This document shows, piece after piece, positions 34,749 to 48,800 of a stretch of DNA of 64,000 bases. The number at the start of each line of letters is the position of its first letter. Positions within the stretch are counted from its first letter, which is position 1. The notes below the pieces were generated by a model. It did no database searches. It was not told where the DNA came from and saw nothing but the letters and a program-made list of their open reading frames with translations. The translations under genes were made by a program, and so were the position numbers. The DNA comes from Bradysia coprophila (lineage: Eukaryota; Arthropoda; Insecta; Diptera; Sciaridae): contig NC_050738.1 in NCBI RefSeq assembly GCF_014529535.1, positions 5,994,140 to 6,058,139 on the forward strand, read 5' to 3'.

Positions 34749-37700
34749 CTCAAGTAATTTTGGTAGAATCTCTCACGAAAAAGACTTTGTCCAGTTGTGT
34801 AACAGTTGTGTATAAAAAACATCGAAGTGGAAAATGTACTGAAAACGCACTTTTCAAACTAAGATATAAAAACAACCAAAAAATTTCGGTGCATGCCGTG
34901 GAACAATTTTTTGTAAGGAATATAATTGTGCATCGTATAAAAATAACTTTGATCGACTTCCATACTCAATTGTTTTTCCGGTAATTGTAACTGACATCAC
35001 AATATAAAGTATAATTGGCGATGCATATAATCTTAAGCCAATCGTTCCACACATCCTATTCAAGTCCAAAATTTCTATTCAACTTTATCAAATCTTATCT
35101 TCCCATTACACGCCTATCTATCTGTATAATAAACGCAATTCATCGAATTACACACTTTGCACCAACAGCTTTTATTGCTTCAATTTAGCATATTTTTTTT
35201 GCTGAAGAATATTACTGGATTCAACATTTAATAAAAATTTATTTTGGATAAAACCACATGGAAGATTTAATGACGATGATGATGATGTTTTGTATGGCTC
35301 CATTCATTGTTGATCGATTCGGAAAGTCCAAAAATTTTGAGTTTCTTGGTCTTTAAATGATCATACAGTTTCATGGATAGAACAAAGAGAGATATAATTT
35401 CGTGAAGAAGAGATTTTGATTTTATGAAGATAAAATGATGGATACGGTGATCATCCAAGAAGTTTGTAATTATTACTAGTCGGGGGTAGAAAGGTTATAA
35501 TGTTCTCAATCGAAATGTTTCTTAGATGGATTTATTGATGCCGGACTAGACCGAAAATCAATTGACTGTTCACAGTGTACCCAAACAATTTTTTCTCATA
35601 ATATCAACAAGCAAACCGGCAAAAAGTTCAGCCATTGTTTGTTAATTAAGTGTGAACGTAAAATTGTTAATTAATTTGATGAGAAAATTCCAACCACAAA
35701 AGCCATTAATCATGCACTTAAATAGCCGAAAAAAGTGGTCCAACACAAAAAAGCAAACTATTGAAATAACTCGTTCTCCACACTATAATGCCATAGAATT
35801 CATACAAATTTCAATATTGCTGGATATTGATTTCATTTCCATTCATTGTGATAAAAATCCACCTTTAAGAGGTTTCTACAACTGTGTATAGCACTACTCC
35901 TAGCATTAACAATGATGTGTCAAACGTCAGTCAAAATGGTCTGCAGGGTGAAGGACCGGTCCGAACTGGCCGTGTGAATCCTTGAAGTTTAGAATGATGC
36001 AATCACAAAATTTACATTGACCCACTCAAGTTAAAGGATTTTTCAATATCTTACTTGAACATAACATTCAACATGACTGGTTTAGTGTATGTGCATCGAC
36101 GGTTAAATTTAAAAATTCAAACCAGCATACAATTGTTTTGTTTGTTATTGAGTCTGTGATATAGTCACAGGTATTTTAACAAAAGAAATGTCTTCGCGAC
36201 TACTTGTTTTACAATTTATTTACGCAAAAAACTCTCCGATTTTTCCATTTCATTTAATGGTCAATTTTATTTACATCGCGAGGAAAAAAACGCGTTCGGA
36301 CAAATTAGCGATGTAATATGTGCGAAAATATTCAAATTATTTTGCTGAATCTTCAATGTTGAAGAATGTAAAAAATTCGCGAAAAAAATACATCGGAAAA
36401 AAGAAACTCGACATTGCGGTTTCGAAGCGAGATTTCCTGATCATTTTGTGGTATTTCTGTTGAATTCAATTAAAAAGTCATTGGTGAACTTCGACTGTGT
36501 CTATTACACTCCAAAGTGGTACGCCGCTTTTCAATTCTATACCAGTCTGGAATTCCATTATTCATGTCCCGGATTTACCCAACCAAATACAATATTTTTG
36601 GGTTATTACCGTTAAAATACCTACGTGCCGCGAGTACTGTGGCGACTGTGTCATTGAATTAAAATATGGAATTTCTCTTTTAATCTTCTTCCTTTGAGGT
36701 GATCACATCAGTCAGTCATGACAAAAAGTATTTAATACCGCGAATAAACCCATCACTTTATCATCATTCCGTAAAAAGTGCAATCTAATAAATCACATTT
36801 TTGCTTCGAATTGGGAAAACTTGTTTGTTTACCAATCTTGTGCTGTGGATAAAGTAAATTATTTCGTGGGTATTTTTCCTCAAGTCTGATGTGTTTTTAA
36901 TACCATGAGATATTGTCGTTGAGATCATTACTGAATCCTTTACGGTTGGGTGAACAATACACAAAATTTCGATTTTAATCTAACTTAGAAGACAAAATAA
37001 TTCACGTGTTTTGGAGAATGATGCTGCCAAGTCATGCAATCGTTTTCCGAATTTTTTTTCAGCTATTTATTGCGTCAATAAACATTTCTTTCGTTTAATC
37101 TTTCGTTATCTATTTCGACTGAATAACACGGCTTAGCGACTGTATGTTCTGGTTTTTTCGGAAAGTTTTTATTGTAAAAATATACCTCACTCAAGTAGTG
37201 ATAACGCTTAATCTAAAAATTAATTGATTTTACAGTTGGCTGTTAAATCCCAAGCCCTTCCAAATCTACATTCTCATTGTGCGGTTTTTTCTTCTTCTTC
37301 TTCAAAATCAACTCTGTACTCCGATATCTCTTTAATTTTATCATTCAAATGATATTCTTCACACTCCAAATATTGATAAAAGAACAAGGTATGTACGTAC
37401 CTGCACTGCTGACGTTGCTTATTTACAAACAGAAACTCTTACAAGATTCTGATAGGTTTTTCCAATCAGAAACTTTTCCAATGGCGAATGGTAACGGATC
37501 TGTGTCACTTCCTCAATGATTCTAATTTGCAACGCTTTTCAAACAGATTATCGTAAAATGACTTTATAAGGAGTCATTGATCGACTCAAAGGTTAACGAG
37601 CACAATGACTAAGACGAATAATATAACTAACCACTTGTTAAGTTAATACGTCACTGAAATCAAATGGTGACCCAGGAGCAACCTCTGAAAAGATAAATAT

Positions 37701-37949
37701 TATAAATCAATCAACCACCCACCTATCCACTTACTTAAATGCATACATAATCGCCCATTCACGTGTTACATACAACAACATTATATGTAAGCTGAACTTT
37801 GGCCAACATTATCTTAATAGCAAAACGTTTGTTAAAACAAATCAACAAATTTTTGCAAATTCTATCACGCCTACTGTTCAAAACAAATTTGAAGTAAGAA
37901 AATTACAACATTTGATATTGGTACTATGAGCGCTACGAGCCCTCTCAAT

Positions 37950-38065
37950 CAAGGCTGTAAACCATCAAGGCGAATTTTTGCATGAAATCGGCCATTTCAT
38001 CATCAACTGTGGTGTGTCACCCGCGTGTCTGTATCTGCGTGATCTCCTCAAAGTTTACAGCCTTG
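37950..38065. mobile_element. Short hAT-type MITE with perfect 8-bp target duplication
   Basis: 116 bp with ends CAAGGCTGTAAAC and GTTTACAGCCTTG, flanked on both sides by CTCTCAAT (37942-37949 and 38066-38073). The 8-bp duplication is typical of hAT transposons. The first bases CAAGG resemble the 38.6 kb family, but the rest differs. Confidence 0.75.
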
Positions 38066-38084
38066 CTCTCAATGTCATTGTATA

Positions 38085-38179
38085 GAATGTTAAAAGAGCG
38101 AAAAACAAGGTAAAAACCAGTTAATTTAACTGAGCTCGATGGGTGATATGTCAAAATTGCTACTCTCTTTTAACACTCT
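38085..38179. mobile_element. Small inverted-repeat element
   Basis: AGAATGTTAAAAGAG and its near complement CTCTTTTAACACTCT enclose about 65 bp. It begins about 20 bp after the preceding MITE. Confidence 0.5.
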
Positions 38180-38190
38180 ACAGATCACAC

Positions 38191-38303
38191 CTGTCAACTT
38201 CTGTGACACTTGGTTGATATGAAAATCTAACTTGAAAAAAACACAAAATTTTCGTCAAGTAAGAATCCTGTGAAAAAATACCAAGTGTCTCAGTAGTTGA
38301 CAG
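38191..38303. mobile_element. Small inverted-repeat element
   Basis: Ends CTGTCAACTTCTGTGACACT and AGTGTCTCAGTAGTTGACAG; 113 bp, non-coding, AT-rich loop. No clear target duplication. Confidence 0.6.
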
Positions 38304-38639
38304 TTCCACGAAGTACTCTATAACACAAACAAGCCATTCAAACAGGGATTACTTATGCGAAAATGTTTTGGACTTGAGGAATTTCGCGCCGTGTCATTCA
38401 CAACAGCTCACAAAGTGACATTTTCCGCATTTTCCTTAAACAAAATGTGTCATTTGTTAATTATTGTTTTCCCACATTTTGTTAGAATTTCCCGAATTTT
38501 CACAAAAATATTTCTTGATAAAATTTAGGAAAATTTGGGAAAATACAGGAAAATGTGGAAAATTTCGAGAAAATATGGTAAAACGTTTTTCCAAAAGCAG
38601 TCCCTGCATTTAAAACCAAATGTGCGACGTAGTTTTCCT

Positions 38640-38883
38640 CAAGGTTCTGAAAGAACAGGTTAAGACACTTACGAAGGCGCAAGGCGGGTGAAACACAAAT
38701 CTTGACGATTCAGAGATGTATATTGTTTGAAAATTCAACTTAAAAACATTTTTTTTTGTTAAGTTGAAATTGTCATATAGAATTTTCCAAATCTAGTTGA
38801 CGCTACAGGAATTATTATTATTTTGATCACACCGCCTTCGTGGTCAACTCGAAAGTGTCTTAACCTGTTCTTTCATAACCTTG
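38640..38883. mobile_element. hAT-type MITE, CAAGGTTCTGAAAG family, copy 1
   Basis: 244 bp. Terminal inverted repeats start CAAGGTTCTGAAAGAACAGG and continue TTAAGACACTT. Flanked by a perfect 8-bp duplication GTTTTCCT (38632-38639 and 38884-38891), as expected of hAT elements. The interior has long T and A runs and a CGCCTTCGTG-type block near each end. No transposase. Confidence 0.85.
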
Positions 38884-39896
38884 GTTTTCCTACATTTTTT
38901 CTAAATAATTCAGATTGAACTGCATGTACCTCGCCTAGTCATGTCCAATTCACCAATTGGATAAACATTTTAAAACGCAATAATTCGAGTTCCACGAAAA
39001 CACTCCACAAAGTAATCTAATAATTGCTCCACCCTAAATTCTTTCACATGGTGGTCTATGCACTTCCAGTGAATGTAACTTTCGAATTCTCTTATATCGT
39101 CATGGACAGTTGTAACGATTTCACAATAAAAATAACTGCAATGTAATGCAGTAATCGTCCATAACTCATCCTCACCGACGAACTTAGGGTTGAATAAAAA
39201 ATTCAGAAAAACCAATTTCGAGCAACATACTCAAAATTACCGCGCCATAAAAATTTCTTAAAAAATCACTCACACATCAAGCGATTTCCAATGAAATTAA
39301 TACACACTTGAAAAACCCAACACCACGTTGAATCGTGACGTACACCACCACAAATGCAACAATTCCATTCAGTTCAGTTCTCGCAACATTTTCGCTACGG
39401 TATTCAGTTTGTTCAGAAAAGTCAACCGTTATAGACGCTAACAAATTTTGATCCGTGAAATTAAATAAGAAATTTGTTTCATTGAAGTCAAAATATCGCG
39501 ATAAGAGAATTCGTTTCAGAACGCTGGAAAACATGTTATTTCATGGATATCGTTTCAACGTTGATTTATTGGAAATATAGAAACTGAACATTGTGTTGCA
39601 TTTTGTGTGTTACATTAAAGTGTGTGGATTGACATGTGTTTTGAATAAAGACAATTCGTTCAGACACTGTGATTGTTTAATATGAGTGGAATTGATATTC
39701 AGCCATTTTGAATATTTCTTCATTTCTTTTTACTTTTTTATAAATCTTGACCGTACACAGATAACTGTTATTAGTCTGTCCACAAAAAGTGTAGTATTTT
39801 ATCATTGAAAATATAAACAAAGTTTTCGAGTGTTGCAAAATTAATAGAAATTCAAACAACAGGCAACGTTTAACAATACAAAAAAAATATTCCAAA

Positions 39897-42800
39897 ATGT
39901 GGGATCAAAGAGGATCAATAAATGTTTCAGCTCCCGAAGGATCCGAACGAATCAGTGGATCAAATCTATCACCGATACAGGATAAGAAAATATTTGAATC
40001 GTCCGGCGGCGATTCAGGTTTCCTATCCGGTCCGCAGAACTCGTCCGACAGCCTTGATTCCGAGGTCTATTCTCACAAGAGCATTTTACCAGATTCAAAC
40101 AAATTCCAAGATTCTGGTGCCTTTATTGGTGACGACGAAGAGGAAGACGACCAGGCAGATACCAAAGATCCCATGATTTTCCGAAGTGGAATTGATGTCG
40201 GTTTATCCGAATGGATGTGCGATTTGAACTTGAAGGATTCAACGATAAATAATTTGAGCGGTCCCACCCGTAAGACTGCAGAGGAAGCAAAACCAACGAA
40301 ATTACCGAAACAGTTGCCCAATCGACCGCTTTGGGAGATATGCTACGTTCAAGACGCTGATGGTGACACGTAAGTTCATTGATATTATTGCCAGATATGA
40401 TTTGTCCTTCGATGAAATACGGGTCGCTGGTTTAGCGCTTCGATTTTGTTATCAAACGTTTGAATTTTTCCATATATTCGCTGTACCGTTGTGACTGTAC
40501 GCCCTTCAGAATTAAAAGTACTTGTTGCAATTGTCTTAAACATGCTCATAAATATTATTATCCACACGGTTGAGTTGGTGTGTGCGATTATGCATGACCT
40601 TTAGTCAGGTAAACGTTTCTAAGTACGGAGCCTTTTTCAGAATTACCTCTACGTTTACTCGAATCTTTACACACCTGTTTGTATGTGTGGGTGTTCATTC
40701 ACATGACCAGGTGCTTTTCTGCATATAGTTTTTAGAAATCAGGTGCTCACTAGCATAAAAATCAAAGTTTGTCTTTATGATTCCCTTAAATTTAACTCGG
40801 CTCAGACGAATACGGCGCCAATTTTCTCAATGAAATTTTATTGCCAAAGCAGTGTGTAGGTAAAGAACAACCGTTTTCCTTTCTGGCGAAGGTAGATTTC
40901 AAAGGTACATACCGAAGATTGAAAGAACGGAATTCGGTGTGCCACATCAACAGATCATAGGTGAATTGGCACCACATTCAATCGCACACACGAACCAGGA
41001 TCTAACATTCGAAAAAGATAACTGGCTGCTTTTATATCTCGAACTTTATCAACAAAAAATCCGAAAAAAAAAATTATTTTCATTTTCTTTGCTAATCTTT
41101 TCGACAAAGAAACCCAATTCAATAAACCAAATGCAAAATTTCCGAACAACAACAACAACGACAAATAGAATTCAATAAAATTATCGAATTCCATCAACGT
41201 GTTTTGGGATTTACCCACCGAAATCTAGCCATTGAAATACATTGTTGAGTTTTACCGATGACTATCAAACAGCGCGAGAAATAACATTGGGAAAAAAAGT
41301 CCGCGTAATTTATGATTCAATTTTAATAAACGTTGGGTTACCCGAAAAATGAGTCGGACCACTTCACTTACGATGGGCAATTGATTAATGTACCACCGCG
41401 GTTTGCGAGCACCACGTGACTTTCGAGAAACGAGAAACCTGTAATGTGTGAACTCTTTAAAATGTTAATGGATTCAAACGTCCAACCGCAGAAGTGATAA
41501 TTAATATCCACACATTTGTCTCAAAACGTTGTTCAGTTCAAGGAAATTAACGTAAAAAAACTGGAATGCTTGAATTGAATTGAATTTTAATGACACAGCA
41601 CCTCAAACAATTCAGGTCGGATGTGTAAAAATAAATCTCTTTTTCCCACTTGACATTCACAGACAATTACATCTAGCAATTCTGGGTAAATACGTGCAAG
41701 CTGTTCGGAATATTATTCGTTTGGCACCGGTACCTGCATTTCTGGATATCCGTAACGACGATGCTCATTCACCATTACATTTAGCTGTGTTGACTAGACA
41801 GCCAGATATCGTCAGATGGTTGATAATAGCCGGAGCAAAGGTGAGTGTTTGACGCACATTGATCAAACATTGTTTTTTAGTAAACATGTTGTGTTTATCC
41901 CTGCGATGAGATTGATTCATATTATGAGAAACTGGGAACTGACTCAACAAAGTTATCCATTTTCTGAGTATTTTCATGTGAAGATGAACACATCTACGCA
42001 TCAGCTTTCTGTTCGCTAAATTTAAAGACTGATCAGACCGTGACGAAATGCAACGAATGAATTAAGCAAGTCCTCGTTCGGTGTCACAATCGTTCTTTAT
42101 CATTGTTCGTCCTAACGAACCATTCCAGTACATTCAAATCGAAACGCTGTTTTAATGCGATAAGGAAACATTTAAAAAAATAATAATTTCAAACATGGTT
42201 CACGAACAATCAACTGAAAGGTCATCTCAACGATTACCGAGTAACATGCGCATGCGCAATTATCTAACATTCACTCATCTTATTCCATTTGTCTATACGC
42301 AGGGTACAACTCAGGATAAATCAGGAAACACGCCACTACATTTGGCCTGCATGAACAGCGATAAGGCCTGTGTGGAAGCCCTAACACTACTGGTAACGCA
42401 CGAGGAATTGCAACGGTTTTACAATTACGGCGATCGCATTCCACAGGTGATTTATCCTGATGTGGAACAGAGAAATTATGATGGTAAGTTTTGCTAGACA
42501 ATTTTTTTTTCCTCTGCTTACAAATTTTCCGTCTCGAATGCCAGCCAGAGACAAAAAAAAAATTCAGAAATTCTTTACGTCGTAATTTTAATATACGAGA
42601 GAATTGTCTATAAATTTCACTGTTGTGCTAAAAAAAAGTCCGCATTTCTTCTACACGTAACAGAAATATCCATCCAATAAATTTTCAAACTTTTATGTCG
42701 TTTTTATATTTAGGTTTTCTATTTTCATGAAAGAAAACATTTTCCTCGTTCTGTGTATTCGATATAGACACCGACTTTTCCATTAGCTTCAGTATAAAAT

Positions 42801-45800
42801 AATATATTTTCACACGCAACAACGTAACCAATTTTCTTAGTCCGTATGGCATTATATTAATATACCCACTATATTTCGACTTAATAATAAAATTCTGAAT
42901 CTGAATACATGCCACGGTTTTTTTTTTCGGTTTCACCCGCGATTATTTTTAGATTGAAAATGTGTTTGAATTTTCGTTGGTTAAATTTGGGTATATTGAC
43001 GATGGAAAAAACGTGATAAGACAAACGAAAGACGTCATTAGAAGTAGGTCATGATTCGGGGAAATTTTCCGTTTTTTTTATTTCGTATTAGAGGGAATTA
43101 TCCGTTTCGATCAATAAAAATGGTGAAAATGTTTTATAGTAAAGGAAATTACAATTTCTTTCTTCGTAGTACCTATCGGCCTTTCCGATGAACAAACTAA
43201 AAAAAAAACGTTTAAACACAAAAAAAAATCTGTCAACAGCACGCGAAGGTGAAAACAAAAAACTTTAAATTTCATAAATCCAGTTTACGATTTTTATATA
43301 ACTGAAAGTACATGATTGTATGTATATATGGGTACCTATCTTGTATATATATATATGCACATACCCACCATGCTGATATACTCATTTTATTTTATAAATT
43401 TCATTTTATAAGTTAAATAAAAATATTTATATTTTGTTCCAACTTCAATGTAGAAATTGCGTATACACAACACACATAACTTACAGAGCCCGACCATATA
43501 AAATTGTTTGAAGTTTTCGTTTTACATAAAACAAACAATTTTTTTTCTGGGTTTTTCCGCAAATTCTCTCGGTCTGGTGTAGACGTCGACGTTCATTTAG
43601 AGCGTTGATATTATATACCAACACAACAGTCGAATGAAAATTTTTACATCATCACATTGGATGAATTCGATTGTGTATGGGTGTATGTGTAGTATATCCA
43701 TCCACACATTGCTTGTGTTGTTTATTTTAGATCGGTATGAAGAGACTAAAAATAAAATTTTGATTTTATACATTCTGCATTGGAATGAGAGGTCGACTAT
43801 GCTGGCACACACAGGCTTCGGTGCATATATGTGGAGTATTTTTGTTTAGAATGATAAAAATGCTTTTATGATAAGCCTAGACCACATTTCGAGTCATATG
43901 TTGACTATAAACAGTGAAACAGTCAGTAAAATGAAATGACATCTGTTCGGACTCTCCAATAAAAAGTGAAGAAAGGGAAAACGAGATGTTCTCTCAAGGC
44001 AACTGAAAATTCCATTTCAAACCTTCCGCGGGAAAGTTAGACCCGAGACCTCAGTCAGTTAGCTATAGGTCAATCAATCGATATAACCGTTCTCCAATCA
44101 GCAACTTAAATTGCCAAACAGCCTCGAAAATAGCTCAAAAGTAACGGCAAAATATTATTTCCGGCTTGTTATTCTCGAAACGAATCGTAAAAACGATGAT
44201 GATTTTGAACTACTCTTCACAAAGCTCCAATTAAGCGGCGTTGTTGTAATTTCAGTGTAGTTAATTTGCAAAATCGACCAGTAATGGTTTATTGTGCCAG
44301 CTTAAATACACGAATCGATATTTGGTTGGGAATTATTTGAAAAATACAATTTCCATTAAAGGTAAAAATAACGAGCATAACCACACACAGCGAGCGAAAA
44401 TACAAATTAAGAATTTCAAAGTCATTTTACTTCCATTGTGTGTAGCGCACTTTATATTTCGGTTTTTCCAATTACTAATTTTAATAAATTCAATAGCACT
44501 CTTGTTCGATAATCGAATGATTTGCTATTGTAGCTGTATGTGTGTGGTGCTTTTCCGGTCAATTAGCTATTTCTAATCTGACTTAGAATTGCAGAACAAG
44601 ATTGATCAAAAGAGTATAAGTTGACCGGACCGAATATCGAAGTTAATTCGAATCAATTTATTTAACAAGAAAAATGTCCCCCGTTCTCACAGCTGCATTT
44701 CTTACACCCATTCATACCGACGCAATTAGGTCTGAGCACTTACCAGTTACTTTCATTGAATAAACTATTTTCGTTCTCCGTTCCATAAATAGTTATGAAA
44801 TTGGAGTCATATTCATTCAGGCTTATACACTGTCGTGTCTGCAGTAACATGGATCATGAATGAAATGTTTGTCTGGAGAAAAGGATCAACAATTTTTGAT
44901 CGTATCCCTTTTCGTGTTAATTCGTACAGTAAACATTCCATTAAATCAACGTCCGAGCATGTTAATTGGCTTACGAAAATGTTACTCACTGACATGTAAC
45001 TTATGATCATCTGGGTATTTTTGATGTGTGGAAAGTTTTTGCGGACAAATATTTACGATTCATAATTCATAGCACGTAATGGATGTAAAATTCAGTTAAT
45101 TCCAAGATTGAAATGTCAGCTCGTGCCTTTTTGTAATGATATTGAATAGAAATTCCATTTCTCTGCCGAATTTGCATTTTGCGAAGCAAGTCAAAATTTC
45201 CAGTAACATGAGACCATTACGTTGCATTGACATAACTGAATCAATAAACAGTTTGCACATATCAAAAACTTCACAAGATCTGCTAATGTGTGTGCTAATT
45301 TGTGCGTTCTCCGATTGACATATGATTTAAATGACCAGTCAATGTTAATAACCGTACGCATACACTGACTCGTATAATGAATATACACACTGTCTGATAA
45401 CACCATCGTGTAACGGCTAAATGTTGGCAGAAAAGTTGTTCGATTTACGAGAAAATGTTGCGATTTTCTTAGAATTTTGATACGAGCAGACGTTCGTTTT
45501 TGGAGGCAAGACAATTGTGAAAGTGTTTTATTTTGTAGGGTTATACGATAAGCGATGTAATGGAATAGGTCATGAATGTTACACATCCTCGTTGTCGTGA
45601 TAACAAAATTAATGAAAGGAAATGAGGTACTAACTGAATGATGATGGTAAAATACGAATTTGATAAATGAAAGTCAGCCTAGGACATTTCCATATCCATG
45701 ATGGAGATGAGAGTAAAATCACATCATTAAAATGACATCAAAACCTAATAAACATTCCACGTTGTTTCTGTATTTAAATACATGAACGAGTGCAAGCGCT

Positions 45801-48800
45801 CCCAACACGCTTCGAAATTTATTTTCGTCCAATCGACATTTTTGGACTCTTCCACCGACAAACATATGGCTATGAATACACCGCCATACCACCAATAAAT
45901 GCCATACTAAATCCGACAAAGTAATGTGGTGCATCCAAAAATAAATTTCGTTTGTTCTATCTTTAGATTAAATTGAGAATTTAGCAACAGAACAAAAAAA
46001 AACTCAAATAAAAAATGTTTTAAGTAGACAAAACCATCGTTTGGAAGTTATGTTAGACATTCGACATTAAAAAGAAAAACGATTTGTGTACATAGAACTC
46101 TAGTCGCTTCTATAGAATACATATGTTGTTGACTGATGATGCTGAACTGACTCAAAATCACGAGATTTTCGTTACGATCGTCATTGATTTTTTTTTCTTT
46201 CTTTTTTTTGCGTAACTGAGGAGAAAGACTTTTTCGTTAGAATTTTTGATTTTTGTTCAAAGGTTTTTCTGATGTGTTTGTTGTGCCACAAATAGAAACA
46301 GCATTTCATACAATCGTCAAAACGTTTTGGAGAAAAATGCTTGATTCAGTTCCGCTTGCAAATCAAATAAACCCATAGATCGTTCCCGTTGAATAACCAT
46401 GAATACTGAAAAAACATTGAGATATTAAATGCGTCGCGCACAAACATTTCATTGCGAGATGGTGATGCTAAACTCATAATTTTTAATTGTGCGATGTTAA
46501 ATCAACTTTTGATTATTACTTTTAGTCACACCAGATGTTTCCTGTTACAAAAATTGTTTCCCTTTAAATCAGACTGGCATTTTGTTGGTTTGACTTACTC
46601 ACTGCATTTGCTGCTGAGGGACGTTCAGAACTGCGAGATACGAATGACCAAAGTGCGAAGATTGTCGCCGTATCTTAATTCGCTTATTCACAGTCTGAGT
46701 ATGATTACCTTTGAAGATTTTTCATGATGAACTCTTTTCGAGAAATTTTGAGGTTGGCTGTTCATTACCGTAAATGTCGGGAATGGTCATGTAATTATTT
46801 ACATTTAAAAATGTTTTTTTTTGTTGTTTCATTTTAATAGTGCAATATATTATACTGATGAACACATCGCTTATTACAATGTGTATACAGATTCCAATTT
46901 AGAAAAACCCAAGAAATTCCCACCTTAACTTGCTTTTACCCATACCATACACAATATTCATGTGCTAAAAAGCTGTATTATATCAACAAAAATGCTTTTT
47001 TCAACCAGCGGAGTGTATTCACATCGCGAATACATATTCTGCTCTTTGATGAAATATTATACGAAAGAAGATTAAAATCCATTTTATTGTTTTAAAATTA
47101 TACACATGGTCTGTACGGCTGCACGTTCTCATGTATTTTATTTGAATGAACAAAGTTTAATTTCACTCCAACAGCGGGCAAAATGTGTTTCAAATTGATG
47201 GCTCTGTGAGTGTATGCGGTCGTGCTTTTTTCTCTGAAATTCCCACATGAAAGAAATTTTATTACCTTAAAGTTGTGTGGTTAAAGACCCACGAACCATA
47301 CATTTTGTCTGAGAATTTTACACGCTAAATTAACCAGTTGTCTTTATCGAAAAATTATAAATTTATTCAGGGAAAAAACGAGTTGTAAAAAAATCCAGTG
47401 TCTATCACACCCATACACCGTTGAATCGGAAACATTTTTTAATTCATGCACACACAATATAGTATTTGTGTATGCCATAAAGGCTCATCAAAATTCATTT
47501 TGCGAAAAAAACAACAACGTACAACAAACAGTTTTTACTTTCACCGTAATAACTGAACATCGTAATCCCAATGAACTTGTTTGCCCCGCTTTTTTACATT
47601 CATCATAATACAGCAATTCTGTGTGGTGATGTCACACAACGCAAATACCCGATAGTTTCATTAATTAATTGAAAATTCAATGATATGTGTGTTGTGCATA
47701 CAAACACAGAAACGGGAAGGTCACGAAATGATCAATCAAATGGCCAATTATATAAGACGCGACTTTTAACCATTTGGACTTATCTCGGGGTGTGACTTTT
47801 ATCATCTTTATAATGGTCAATGATGCTGTGAATGATGTGAACGATTTCTTTTTTTGTTGTTTTGGATTTTTTATTATTGAAATTTCGGACTGTAAGTGTT
47901 GGGAGTTCTACGTACTTGAAATGTTAGAATGAATGAACCTTTTGAAGTGTTACAGTCATCGATCATTAAATGTTTACAGAGGAACAGATACTCGCAAAGA
48001 ATTCTCGCGTATCATTGAGTCAATGATTGATTGAATCAGCCTTTTTTTTCGAGTGAGATCTCTCTTTTTGTTGGTTCCTTGAGTCATTTAACGCCTATTT
48101 TTGTACACAGTTTCATTCTTGGGAATTTCCTAACTGTACTAAACGGAACGCACACTTTGGGAATTTGTTTTAATTAATCGAACACGCGCTTTCGGTGTAT
48201 TGCTCTCTCTTATTCGTAATTAAATTTGATCTAAATATTGAAAATTACTTAACCCAAGCAGCAATCACGAACCAAAAATTTGCAAAGGTAAAATCCCAGA
48301 TTTAACAAATAAAAAGTAAATTTTTCAAGGTTGTCTAGCTTTTGTCTAGAAATCAAATAGATTTCAAATGAACCGTGCAATGATCGAATCGTTACAGTTA
48401 ACCAACGCACGTTTTTTAAAAAAAAGTTTTGCGTTTCCAAATATAATTTTGCGAATACATGTTTAATGCAACATCCGCGTTTTGTGACCGTGATCTCACT
48501 CGTCAATCTTGTTTTGAACGATCTGCTTGGCTGAAGATCTCTTTGGCTGTTTCTTTCTTTGAATGGAAACAACAACAAAAAAATGGTTGTTAAGAACTCC
48601 GCCATCCATCCAATTGTAACATGTTTCCATCATATGAACTCATTTCGCAATTTGTATTCAATTAATCATTTCTTATCTTCATTCCGCCATTGTAGGTTCG
48701 GAAAGACCCATAATAAGCCATTCTTTTCATTCCAAGCTGTAATACGTTCAATATTCAAGTTGAAGTGTTTCAGATTGAAAAAATAATAATTGGAACGCAA

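Larger units (their letters stand above)
31805..39896. other. 8 kb intergenic stretch upstream of cactus
   Basis: No gene recognised; longest frames are under 100 codons. It holds a TC microsatellite (about 34723-34745), three small inverted-repeat elements (37950-38303) and a hAT-type MITE (38640-38883). A candidate promoter and 5' splice donor lie at 33300-33820. Some of this must be cactus regulatory DNA. Confidence 0.55.

Noticed and set aside
38970-39534. Two minus-strand frames (82 and 85 codons) that could be exons of a gene divergent from cactus
   Set aside because: Composition looks partly coding-like, but no donor/acceptor pair keeps frame: GTACGT near 39341 joined to the acceptor near 39186 leads straight to a stop. 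No family recognised.
45191-45586. 131-codon minus-strand frame in cactus intron 3
   Set aside because: No domain; residues look like translated AT-rich DNA.
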